Below are positions 17,889 to 27,161 of a stretch of DNA of 37,058 nucleotides, in pieces. Every line of letters begins with the position of its first letter. Position 1 is the first letter of the stretch. The stretch covers positions 1-37,058 of the forward strand of contig JAHEAU010000007.1 in assembly GCA_024642625.1 (NCBI GenBank), in the 5' to 3' direction. The notes under the pieces were generated by a model. It worked only from the letters and a program-made list of their open reading frames with translations, did not search any database and was not told where the DNA came from. Both the position numbers and the translations under genes were made by a program. The stretch comes from Lewinellaceae bacterium. GTDB taxonomy: Bacteria > Bacteroidota > Bacteroidia > Chitinophagales > Saprospiraceae.

Positions 17889-19010
17889 TCAACGCTTCAG
17901 CACCCCTTCCAACAAAGTCCACACCTCCCTCGATGAACGCGACCAGTCAAATCGTTTGCGACACAGTCTCCCCTTTTGAATCAACTGATCTCGCAATTCC
18001 GGATCATTCGATAACTGATTCATTGCATTTGCGATTTCTTCTTCTGACTCTGGATTGACAAGCAATGCAGCATCTCCGGCAACTTCAGCCATTGATGACC
18101 GGTTGGAGGTGATCACAGCCGTTTCACAACCCATGGCCTCAACAATTGGAATACCAAATCCCTCGAACAAGGACACATAGACCAATGCAACGGAACCGGA
18201 GTAAAACGTCGGGAGGTTATCACCTTGATAACCGACCTCTATGATATGATCCTTATAAATTGATTCATCAATCGCAGCGCGGGTATCAGCCGACATCCAG
18301 GCCATTCGACCTAACAATATCAACCGGTGAGGGGCACCAGAATTTTCTTTGAACCGACTGAAGGCCCGTACAAGTCGGGTGACATTTTTCCGTGGATGGA
18401 TTGCTCCTACATAGAGAAAATAGGGTTCACCCTTCGTAAACTGATCACGGATTGCTTGACCATCAGCCTGTGATTGTGGCTGAAACCTCGGGTTAGCGCC
18501 ATTATAACTGACTGACACTCTTGAACCGTCAATTCCGCTCTCGATCACATCAGCTCGAGTTGCTTCACTCACTGTGACGATATGATCTGCTCTGTGCATA
18601 AATCGCGGCATAAAATACCGATAGTACCAGCTGATCATCCCCTTGACCTGATCCGGAAAATGCTTGTATGCCAGATCATGGATTGTCAATAATGTGGGGA
18701 CTTTGGTCCGCAGACTGAGAAATCCATCCGGCGAGAAGAAGACGTCCACATTGTGTTTTTTCAACGCACGAGGCAGTGCCCAGTCAAACCAGAGCATAAA
18801 CAGGATGGGGTGCCGGGCCGGTGGTGAAAGGACCACTGGTTGAACATTGCTGGTAAAGACAAATGCGGGATCAAATTGCCGGTCAAAAAAGAAGATGAAC
18901 GTATGTTCCGGATGATCTTCCACCATACGCCGCACGATCTCATATGTATACCACCCGATACCTTCCAATTTGTTCGGGAGTAACATTCGTGTATTGATGG
19001 CGATCCGCAT
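17889..19010 (-). CDS. Glycosyltransferase family 4-like (GT-B)
   Basis: MRIAINTRMLLPNKLEGIGWYTYEIVRRM; YFLYVGAIHPRKNVTRLVRAF; SLFEGFGIPIVEAMGCETAVITSNRSSMAEVAGDAALLVNP. Confidence 0.93.
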   Translation of the reverse strand: MRIAINTRMLLPNKLEGIGWYTYEIVRRMVEDHPEHTFIFFFDRQFDPAFVFTSNVQPVVLSPPARHPILFMLWFDWALPRALKKHNVDVFFSPDGFLSLRTKVPTLLTIHDLAYKHFPDQVKGMISWYYRYFMPRFMHRADHIVTVSEATRADVIESGIDGSRVSVSYNGANPRFQPQSQADGQAIRDQFTKGEPYFLYVGAIHPRKNVTRLVRAFSRFKENSGAPHRLILLGRMAWMSADTRAAIDESIYKDHIIEVGYQGDNLPTFYSGSVALVYVSLFEGFGIPIVEAMGCETAVITSNRSSMAEVAGDAALLVNPESEEEIANAMNQLSNDPELRDQLIQKGRLCRKRFDWSRSSREVWTLLEGVLKR

Positions 19011-19052
19011 AGGTTGTTCAGGGTTTTCTACCTTCGTCAAAAGTACCCCGCC

Positions 19053-20654
19053 TTGATCAAATCAGACCTGTTGGTGATCGGTTCCGGAGTAGCCGGATTG
19101 ACGTTAGCAGCCAAAATCGCACGTAAACGGCCGGATCTATCGATCACAGTCCTTTCCAAAACCGTTGATGATGAAAGCAATACCCGTTATGCACAAGGCG
19201 GAGTAGCTGCTGTTTGGAACCTTGAAAAAGATTCTTTTGAAAAGCATATTGCCGATACACTTGATGCCGGAGATGGTCTCTGCAACCTGGAAGCAGTCCA
19301 TGCTGTGGTCAATGAAGGACCCGATAGAGTCAGGGAAATAATCGACTGGGGTACACGATTTGACCATCATGAAGGCAAAGATTATGATCTGGGCAGGGAG
19401 GGTGGCCATACGGAAAACCGGATCCTGCATTACAAAGATCTCACTGGGTGGGAAATTCAGCGCGCCTTATTGGAGGAAGTGAGTCGCCATTCGAATATTC
19501 GGATCATGGAACACTTTTTTGCCATCGATCTGATCACGCAACATCATCTTGGATACAATGTTACCCGGGTGACACCAGGTATCACCTGCTTTGGTGCTTA
19601 TGCCCTGGATAAACGGACGGGGACAATTGAGACACTGCTTGCCCGGTCAACTGTATTGGCTGCCGGTGGAGCCGGTCAGGTATATCGCCAGACTACGAAT
19701 CCTGTGATCGCTACCGGAGATGGTATTGCAATGGTCTATCGTGCGAAAGGTCGTATTCGAGATATGGAGTTCGTCCAGTTTCACCCGACAAGTCTCTATA
19801 ATCCAGCAGGAGAAAATCCCTCCTTCCTGATCTCCGAGGCGGTACGTGGATATGGTGCAGTGTTGCGAACCAAGGACGGGCAAAAATTCATGTACCGTTA
19901 TGATGAACGCCTGTCGCTTGCACCTCGGGACATTGTCGCTCGGGCCATCGATAACGAGATGAAAATTAGAGGGGATGAATTTGTCTACCTCGACTGCCGT
20001 CACATTGAAAAAACAGGGTTTCAGGAGCATTTCCCAACCATCTATGACAAGTGTATGAGTTTGGGAATTGATCCCATGAAAGACCTTATTCCCGTTGTAC
20101 CTGCCTGCCACTATATGTGTGGAGGTGTAATGACCGATCTTCAGGGACGTGCCAGTATTGATCGACTCTATGCCTGTGGTGAAGTCACTTCAACTGGATT
20201 GCATGGTGCCAATCGCCTGGCAAGTAATTCCCTTCTGGAAGCAATGGTGTTTGCTCACCGGATCGCAGAAGATCTACTTCCTCTGATTGATACGTATGAC
20301 CTGCGGGAGGAGGTCCCTGATTGGAGCGCAGATGGCACTACGGATCCTAAAGAAATGGTTCTTATCACCCAAAGCAGCAAAGAGCTCAAGGAGATCATGA
20401 GCAGTTATGTCGGTATTGTTCGATCCAATGTCCGTCTCAAACGCGCTATGGACCGACTATACCTCCTGTACAAGGAGACGGAAGATCTCTACAATCAGAC
20501 GACGATCTCTCCCCAGCTGTGCGAATTGCGCAATCTCATCACTATCGCTTACCTCGTTACCCGGTCAGCTGCAATGCGGAAGGAAAGTCGTGGCCTCCAT
20601 TACACAACCGATTATCCAGACAAGATGGACCACGTCGAGGAGACGTATATGTAG
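19053..20654 (+). CDS. nadB: L-aspartate oxidase
   Basis: SDLLVIGSGVAGLTLAAKIA FAD motif; NTRYAQGGVAAVW; REGGHTENRILHYKDLTG; EFVQFHPTSLY; ACGEVTSTGLHGANRLASNSLLEAMVFAHR. Probable TTG start at 19053. Confidence 0.93.
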   Translation: MIKSDLLVIGSGVAGLTLAAKIARKRPDLSITVLSKTVDDESNTRYAQGGVAAVWNLEKDSFEKHIADTLDAGDGLCNLEAVHAVVNEGPDRVREIIDWGTRFDHHEGKDYDLGREGGHTENRILHYKDLTGWEIQRALLEEVSRHSNIRIMEHFFAIDLITQHHLGYNVTRVTPGITCFGAYALDKRTGTIETLLARSTVLAAGGAGQVYRQTTNPVIATGDGIAMVYRAKGRIRDMEFVQFHPTSLYNPAGENPSFLISEAVRGYGAVLRTKDGQKFMYRYDERLSLAPRDIVARAIDNEMKIRGDEFVYLDCRHIEKTGFQEHFPTIYDKCMSLGIDPMKDLIPVVPACHYMCGGVMTDLQGRASIDRLYACGEVTSTGLHGANRLASNSLLEAMVFAHRIAEDLLPLIDTYDLREEVPDWSADGTTDPKEMVLITQSSKELKEIMSSYVGIVRSNVRLKRAMDRLYLLYKETEDLYNQTTISPQLCELRNLITIAYLVTRSAAMRKESRGLHYTTDYPDKMDHVEETYM

Positions 20655-20741
20655 GGAGTGTCTGGCTTCCGGGAGTTCCATGTTCCTGTAATTCTTGTTC
20701 CAAGTTGATCGTCGAGAATGGCAGTTGTTTCCATTCTTATA

Positions 20742-21078
20742 CAGTTCAAGGTTCAAAGTAAAAACCTTGGGCTTTGAACTGCTGCGCGAGCTTGCGGGCA
20801 ACAGCTTGAACGTTGAACCGTACCTAAGAAGGCAAGCAGTCAAAGGTTTATCGAACTGACAACTGACAACTGAATAGAGAAGTACAATAGGGCAAATCAC
20901 AAATCACAAACAAATTTCAAATCCCTGCCTACTAGCAGGCAAAAGATCAAAACCAGTAATCTGCTTCAAGCTTTTGAAGTAATTGAATATCTAAAAATAA
21001 CAAGGAACAAGAAACCAATGACCAAAGAACACCTTCAGGATCAGATGTCAAACTGACAACTGAAAACCGACAACCGAG
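20742..21078. repeat. Word-like intergenic repeats with two embedded palindromes
   Basis: gttcaaggttcaaag; ctgacaactgacaactga (20856-20873); caaatcacaaatcacaaacaaatttcaaatc (20893-20923); palindromes at 20781-20804 and 20924-20939; aactgacaactgaaaaccgacaaccgag near 21050. Confidence 0.85.
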
Positions 21079-21091
21079 CTATCTTCGCCCC

Positions 21092-21676
21092 ATGCTTCTA
21101 CTCGCTGATAAGATCACCAACCTGACCGCAGCCCGTTATTTTGCTGCACGTGGAGCCAGCTGGCTGTTTTTCGACCAGGCGCTGATTTCTGTACCTCAAA
21201 TCCACGCCATTCGAGAATGGGTAGAAGGACCGAAAGTGGGTTTATACTTACCATTAGGTGTCCAGGATGCAGATCGTGATCTTCTCGAAAATCTTGGCCC
21301 AGATGGTATCATGATCGGTCATTTTGGCGAAGCTCACTATCTCCCGGAAAGTGTAACTGTTTTTAAAGAATGGCGCTTGGAACCAGGGGATGACCAGAAC
21401 ACAATTGCCGAATGGATCGCAGACTGGCCCCAAGCAAATCATCATCTCATCCGTTGTGAAGGACGATCAATCCAGGATGTACAAGTTGATTTGGAAGGTC
21501 TATCCGAAAACCTGCGTTCTCTATTGATACTGAGTATCAATCCTCAAATGTTAGACGATATATCAGGAATCAGTGGATACTGTCTGATTGCTCCTAATGA
21601 AGAGGTCGTCGGACTGCTTTCATTTGATGCTATTGATGAAGCGATCGACCGGATTGAAGACAAGATTGCATTCTAA
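21092..21676 (+). CDS. Degenerate TrpF-like (phosphoribosylanthranilate isomerase-like) TIM-barrel protein
   Basis: DKITNLTAARYFAARGASWLFFD resembles TrpF beta1-alpha1-beta2; GPDGIMIGHFGE resembles LDxVQLHGxE; KICG cysteine absent. Confidence 0.45.
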   Translation: MLLLADKITNLTAARYFAARGASWLFFDQALISVPQIHAIREWVEGPKVGLYLPLGVQDADRDLLENLGPDGIMIGHFGEAHYLPESVTVFKEWRLEPGDDQNTIAEWIADWPQANHHLIRCEGRSIQDVQVDLEGLSENLRSLLILSINPQMLDDISGISGYCLIAPNEEVVGLLSFDAIDEAIDRIEDKIAF

Positions 21677-21880
21677 ACCAATATTTCCCATAGCTATTGA
21701 ACATCATGGGTGAATCAGGCATTTCTATTTGAACTGAAGGAAATACTCTTTCCAACCCATCCAAACATCCATTGATTGTCGTACAGCGGACTATATGTCA
21801 CCTTGCCTGGGACTGGCAATCAATCTATTTCCCACTTACCTTTATAGCTTCTTTTTTTGACTTAAACCCGGCAAAGGCTC

Positions 21881-24800
21881 ATGCGTTTTTTCTCCCTCCT
21901 TATTCTCCTGATATTGCCTTTGCTGGCATCGAGTCAAACTGTTTGGACACCCTTGTCCGGACCCATATCCGCACCGGATCAACCATTGCCATCAGCTTAT
22001 CAGGCATTTGAGCTTGATTATTCGAGTCTTTCCAGCATGTTGGAAGAGGCGCCCGCTCGTTATAAAAGCAGGGCTTCAGGCCTGGAAGTCGGACTTCCCA
22101 CTGTGGATGGTTCGGTGCAAGTGTTTCGCATTTTTTCTTCCAACGTCATGCACCCAGATCTGCAAGCGAAATACCCGGAAATCAAAACGTATGCAGGTTA
22201 TGACCCACAGAATCCTGCTGTTTGGGTCCACCTTGATCTTGGTCCAAAGGGCTTTCACGCTATGATTACTGCTCCTGGTAAAGATATTTCATATATCGAT
22301 CCAGTAGATAGAGCAACAGGCAAGGGGCCTTATCTGATGTATAAAAAGGCGGACTACCCATCAGAAGGCAAGGAGCCATTTCTATGTTTGACTGAAACTG
22401 GTGAATTCAAATCTGAATTTCAATTGGCAAAAGAATCGATTGCTGATGAAACCCTCAGGACTTATCGATTGGCTCTGGCGTGTACAGGCGAATACGCTGC
22501 ATTTCACGGAGGGACAAAGGCGAAGGCCCTTGCGGCAATGGTTGTCACTATAAACCGCATCAACGGGCTGTATGAGCGCGAGTTCGGCGTCTGGCTGGAG
22601 CTCATTGCTGACAATGACAAGATTATCTTTCTCGATGCCGGGACCGACCCGTTCAGCAATAACAACCTCAATCAGATCCTGGGACAAAACCAGACGACCA
22701 TCGACAATTTGATCGGGTCAGCCAACTATGATATGGGGCATGTCTTTGGAACATCTGGTGGAGGATTAGCAACATTGAATTCGCCATGCAATAACAACAA
22801 TAAAGCACGTGCAGGTACAGGCCTTTCCAATCCAGTTGGCGATGTATTCGATGTCGATTATGTAGCTCATGAGATGGGCCACCAGTTCGGTTGTGATCAT
22901 ACCTTCAATAATGAATGCAGTGGCAACCGGAATAATTCCACCGCCTGGGAGCCAGGAAGTGGGAATACCATTATGGGATACACAGGTATCTGTGCGCCCA
23001 ATATTCAGGATGACAGCGATCCCTATTTTCATGGTGGTAGCCTGAACCAGGCAAGAATGTTTACGACGGAAGATGGAGGGAATAATTGTCCGGAAAAGGT
23101 AGTTACGGGCAATCAACTGCCAACTGTCGACGCAGGTCCCAACTATCTCATTCCAATGGGTACACCATTTGAATTGAGTGCATCAGGGTCAGATCCTGAT
23201 GGTGATATTCTCACCTATACTTGGGAGCAATTTGACAATGATATTGCTGATATGCCGCCCAGTGCGAACAACCCGGATGGCCCAACCTTTAAATCTGTAC
23301 TTCCAGATACCACACCTGTCCGAATCATTCCTTCATTGCCCTTCATCCTCAACAATTCGACTGCAACCTGGGAAGTCCTCCCGGAAGTCAGCAGGGTATT
23401 AAATTTCAGGGTCACCGCAAGAGATAATCACCCGGGGCACGGATTATATGCACAGGATGGCATGGTCGTCAATGTGACTGATCAAGCTGGTCCCTTTCGA
23501 GTGACGAATCCGAATACTGTATTTCCCACCTGGCGGGTTGGTGACACTTTGAGTATAACCTGGGATGTTGCCAATACGGATCAACTTCCCATTCAATGTA
23601 CCAACGTGGATATTTTATTGTCGCTGGATGGGGGCTATACATGGCCAATCATCCTGGGCGATCATGTCGCCAATGATGGCGAACATACGATTGTTATTCC
23701 CATGGCATTGAGTAATAAATGCCGGATCAAGATCAAGAGTGTCGGCAACATTTTCTTTGACATTTCCAATGCAAATTTTTCAATTAAGGAGCCAAACCAG
23801 CCCACATTCTATGTCCAGGGTATGCCCGACTATACATCACTTTGCATTGACAGCCCGGATACGATGTCCTTTTCTCTGAGGTTACAGCCTTTGGGTGGAT
23901 TTGCAGATACTGCCTTCCTCGTAATGTCTAGCTCTCTAACCTTCTCTACTGATCTTCCGGATTTCGTTGTTCTTACTTCGATGGATACGATCGACTTTCG
24001 GATTTGGGATGTCACGTCTTTGCAAGCTGGAAGCTATCCTTTTGATCTGACAGCCACGAATGGTACCATTTCTCGGACGATCACTTTCGAGATGGATCTG
24101 GTCGAACTACTTGTGGAAGCACCTATCCTATTTTTTCCTCTGGATAACCTAGACAGTTTGTCTCTCACATCCACTCTCAGTTGGGAGGCCATAAACCAAG
24201 CTGCAGAATACAGGGTGGAGGTTTCATTGTCACCGGCATTCGGAGCCACCAATCTGATCGACAGTTTGACCAGAAATACAGAGCTCGACCTGCATCTGGA
24301 TGAAGGGCAAATCTATTATTGGCAGGTGACTGCGCGAAATGCTTGCGGTGATGGGCCGGTTTCAGAAATTTATACCTTCAGGACCCGGTTCTCAGGTTGC
24401 ACAAAATATACTCCGGAGATGCTTCCTGTGGTGATCCCCACTTCGCAGACCTTCAATTTCAACTCAACCGTCAGTGTACCGGATGCCGGAATTGTTACCG
24501 ATGTCAATGTCCTGGTTGACCTCACGCATACCTACCTCGATGATGTCACTTTGCGCCTCATCCATCCAGATGGAACAGGTTTGACTCTGGTCTCCAAAGT
24601 GTGCAATAACGGACAAAATATACTGGCGACTTTTGATGATAACGGTGTCCCCTTTTTCTGTTCAGGCAATCCAGCAGTATCGGGCACAGTTACCCCGGAG
24701 AACGGCATTTTGTCCGTATTCAATGGAAAACAGGTCAATGGAACCTGGACATTGCGTATCGTGGATGGTTCCAACCCAAATGGTGGCACAATGAACCTGT

Positions 24801-26317
24801 GGCAGCTCGAATTGTGTCAACAGATTCCACTACCCCCCGCACTCTTGCTGGCCAGCCTGGAAGAGCTGACTGTGCCTTATTGTGACAGTGCTACACTCGG
24901 CTCGGTAAACCTCAACGTTACCGCTGTAGAAACTGATTCCACACCAATTCTGCTGACCCTTCGAGTTGCACCTCGACATGGCGAATTACATTATCAAGGA
25001 ATGAAGGTGAATGTTGGGGACCAATTCTCACAAAGTGCCATTGACCAGGATGAGGTTGTGTATGTGCATGATGGAAGCGGATTCCTTCAGGATAGTTTCA
25101 AGGTGGATGCGCTGCGTCCGTCTGATGATGGATGGTTACCCGGAATCATCGTTCCTGTCTCTGTTTTAACCAACCTGACGGTTGAACTCGGGAGCATCGA
25201 AAATGTCATTTGCCCTGACGATAGCACAGGGTCTGTGCTTGTCCATTTTGCAGGAGGAAAACTCCCCGCTGAATATCGTCTGCTTCCGGATGGGTTATGG
25301 CAAACAGACAGCCTGTTGACAGGTCTTCCAATTGGAGAATACGAAGTTGTCGTGCGGGATGCAAATGGTTTGGAAACCTTAGCGTTAAATGCCACAATTG
25401 AAGGTCCTACCGCCTGGAATGTCAGTTCTGAAATAGACGGAAATACCATCCAGATTCTTGCTGAAGGAGGGCATCCTCCATACATCTATGAATTGAACGG
25501 GATCATTGATTCCACAGGAATGTTCATGGTGCAGGATGCCGGAACCTATGCCGTTGATATCACGGATAGTCTGGGATGTCAGACAACAGTCAAAGTCATG
25601 TTCCTCCCATTGGCATTGGAGGTCCAGGTGTTGGAGGAAATCTTGTGTTATGGCGATTCTACAGCGAGTATTCAGTTGCAAGGTATCGGTGGCCAGCCAC
25701 CCTATCTTTACAGTCTGAACGGAAGTTCATTTCAGCCGGATCCCGTTTTTCCCGGTTTACCTGCTGGAGACTATACAGCTGAAGTCGAGGATTACTTTTC
25801 GAACATAGTTGAACTCGGCATCATCAATATCCTCCAACCGGATAGCCTGGAACTTGATGCACAACAGGTCCAGGACAGTGTGGTCCAATTGACCTCTACC
25901 GGAGGCACCAAGCCCTATTTGTATCAGATCGGCATCGGTTCTGTCCAGGATGATCCAGAGTTTGGCGGATTACCTGAAGGACTGTATACATTCCGGGTGA
26001 TCGATGCCCATGGATGTATCACAGAAGTGGAGGTCCATGTCATGAATACAGCCGTTGATGATCAGGGCTCGTTGAGCAAATTGATCCAGATCCGCCCGAA
26101 TCCTTCCAATGGTCGTTTCGAGCTAGTCCTTCCGACTCAACTTGAAGGCAGCTGGACATGGCAGCTATTGGATATGACTGGTCGGCCGGCCTGTAACGGA
26201 ACAGCCCAGGCAGGAGTACAAACGATTGTTTGCATTGATTGTCAGGCCGGGATGTACATTTTGAATCTTCAATCTGAAGGTGGGCAAGAAATCAACTTGC
26301 GGGTGATGATCTGGTGA
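21881..26317 (+). CDS. Large secreted reprolysin-like zinc metalloprotease with P-domain-like module, SprB-type repeats and T9SS sorting domain
   Basis: Signal peptide; VAHEMGHQFGCDHTF (HExGHxxGxxH) with downstream Met-turn-like NTIMGY; VLVDLTHTYLDDVTLRLIHPDGT...GTWTLRIVDGSNPNGGTMNLWQLEL P/Homo B-like; repeated GG..PY.Y.L.......F.GLPAG.Y...V.D; C-term IQIRPNPSNGRFEL...AGMYILNL. Confidence 0.93.
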   Translation: MRFFSLLILLILPLLASSQTVWTPLSGPISAPDQPLPSAYQAFELDYSSLSSMLEEAPARYKSRASGLEVGLPTVDGSVQVFRIFSSNVMHPDLQAKYPEIKTYAGYDPQNPAVWVHLDLGPKGFHAMITAPGKDISYIDPVDRATGKGPYLMYKKADYPSEGKEPFLCLTETGEFKSEFQLAKESIADETLRTYRLALACTGEYAAFHGGTKAKALAAMVVTINRINGLYEREFGVWLELIADNDKIIFLDAGTDPFSNNNLNQILGQNQTTIDNLIGSANYDMGHVFGTSGGGLATLNSPCNNNNKARAGTGLSNPVGDVFDVDYVAHEMGHQFGCDHTFNNECSGNRNNSTAWEPGSGNTIMGYTGICAPNIQDDSDPYFHGGSLNQARMFTTEDGGNNCPEKVVTGNQLPTVDAGPNYLIPMGTPFELSASGSDPDGDILTYTWEQFDNDIADMPPSANNPDGPTFKSVLPDTTPVRIIPSLPFILNNSTATWEVLPEVSRVLNFRVTARDNHPGHGLYAQDGMVVNVTDQAGPFRVTNPNTVFPTWRVGDTLSITWDVANTDQLPIQCTNVDILLSLDGGYTWPIILGDHVANDGEHTIVIPMALSNKCRIKIKSVGNIFFDISNANFSIKEPNQPTFYVQGMPDYTSLCIDSPDTMSFSLRLQPLGGFADTAFLVMSSSLTFSTDLPDFVVLTSMDTIDFRIWDVTSLQAGSYPFDLTATNGTISRTITFEMDLVELLVEAPILFFPLDNLDSLSLTSTLSWEAINQAAEYRVEVSLSPAFGATNLIDSLTRNTELDLHLDEGQIYYWQVTARNACGDGPVSEIYTFRTRFSGCTKYTPEMLPVVIPTSQTFNFNSTVSVPDAGIVTDVNVLVDLTHTYLDDVTLRLIHPDGTGLTLVSKVCNNGQNILATFDDNGVPFFCSGNPAVSGTVTPENGILSVFNGKQVNGTWTLRIVDGSNPNGGTMNLWQLELCQQIPLPPALLLASLEELTVPYCDSATLGSVNLNVTAVETDSTPILLTLRVAPRHGELHYQGMKVNVGDQFSQSAIDQDEVVYVHDGSGFLQDSFKVDALRPSDDGWLPGIIVPVSVLTNLTVELGSIENVICPDDSTGSVLVHFAGGKLPAEYRLLPDGLWQTDSLLTGLPIGEYEVVVRDANGLETLALNATIEGPTAWNVSSEIDGNTIQILAEGGHPPYIYELNGIIDSTGMFMVQDAGTYAVDITDSLGCQTTVKVMFLPLALEVQVLEEILCYGDSTASIQLQGIGGQPPYLYSLNGSSFQPDPVFPGLPAGDYTAEVEDYFSNIVELGIINILQPDSLELDAQQVQDSVVQLTSTGGTKPYLYQIGIGSVQDDPEFGGLPEGLYTFRVIDAHGCITEVEVHVMNTAVDDQGSLSKLIQIRPNPSNGRFELVLPTQLEGSWTWQLLDMTGRPACNGTAQAGVQTIVCIDCQAGMYILNLQSEGGQEINLRVMIW

Positions 26318-26464
26318 TCAGTAGGTGTCAAGTTCGTTATAAGGCGAATGGCTGAAACCTCGTTTTTACAATGATGGAGCTAGGGTATGAGGGTCGATAA
26401 GAGTAAGCTCTCGAAATCTCAATTTACCACAGAGGGCACGGAGTTTCACAGAGTTGTTCTTTCT

Positions 26465-26494
26465 CGCCCCGACCCCGAGCACTCGTGGGGGCTG
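26465..26494. repeat. GC-rich palindrome copy 2: cgccccgaCCCCGAGcaCTCGtGGGGgctg
   Basis: Same head cgccccgaccccgag as 15053 copy; one-base interruption in right arm. Confidence 0.8.
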
Positions 26495-26572
26495 TTCGCC
26501 TTTCGCCGTTCACCGTTCGCTTGAGTAGGGTAATATTTAAGAACCTTATCCTGATTGAAAAGGTTAAGCATG

Positions 26573-26630
26573 CCTGCCGTGGCAGGGGTAATAGGCAAAA
26601 GGTAATGCCTGCCCGCCGGTAGGCAGGGGC
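26573..26630. repeat. Two CCTGCC...GGCAGG palindromes in tandem
   Basis: CCTGCCgtGGCAGG (26573-26586) and CCTGCCcgccggtaGGCAGG (26608-26627). Confidence 0.85.
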
Positions 26631-26818
26631 CTTTTTGAAATCCAATTCTCAAGTATCAATCTGGATCCCAAGTTGAATTCGAAATTAGCCAATAACCCAA
26701 TAACGAAATAACGCCTCATGTCCCCCTCCCACGAAAATGCTGATATCGGAGACAAATGATCCAATGAGGGGGTGGGCCGGCAGTCTACTTTAGAGATAAA
26801 ACAGGCAATCTAGACATG

Positions 26819-26840
26819 CCCCCGAGTACTCGGGGGGGGA
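26819..26840. repeat. GC-rich palindrome copy 3: CCCCCGAGtaCTCGGGGG
   Basis: Perfect 18-nt palindrome 26819-26836. Confidence 0.9.
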
Positions 26841-27041
26841 GGATGTGAGGACCGAGGACCGAACACTGAATATTTGACGCCGTACTTCTCATCGAAATAA
26901 CCCAATAACGAAATAACACTTGAAGCCGGCTTTTTGTCTGAATCATGATTTTCAAGATTTCATGATGAACAGGATGCCAAATAAATGGTGCCGAACGCCG
27001 TATAGCAAACACCGTCCTTCTCATCGAAATAACCCAATCTT

Positions 27042-27059
27042 GACTGCCGATAGGCAGTA
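27042..27059. repeat. Palindrome ACTGCC-gata-GGCAGT inside an interrupted aataacccaat..aactcaataacgaaataac repeat
   Basis: Compare uninterrupted copy cgaaataacccaataacgaaataacac at 26893-26919. Confidence 0.8.
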
Positions 27060-27161
27060 ACTCAATAACGAAATAACACAGCTTACTGCCTGCTTATCAG
27101 CGTCACAGATTTACAATTTTACAGAAACCGTAGCGGCGAAAAGCGACGGGCGAAAAGCGCC

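Larger units (their letters stand above)
26426..27160. repeat. Dense cluster of word-like repeats and palindromes
   Basis: accacagagggcacggagtttcacagag (26426-26453); gttcgcctttcgccgttcaccgttcgct; ccaataacccaataacgaaataac (x2, plus an interrupted copy at 27025-27080); gaggaccgaggaccga; gcggcgaaaagcgacgggcgaaaagcgcc. Confidence 0.9.

Noticed and set aside
26424-27024. Minus-strand short ORFs in the repeat island
   Set aside because: Translations of word repeats and palindromes; no conserved protein features.
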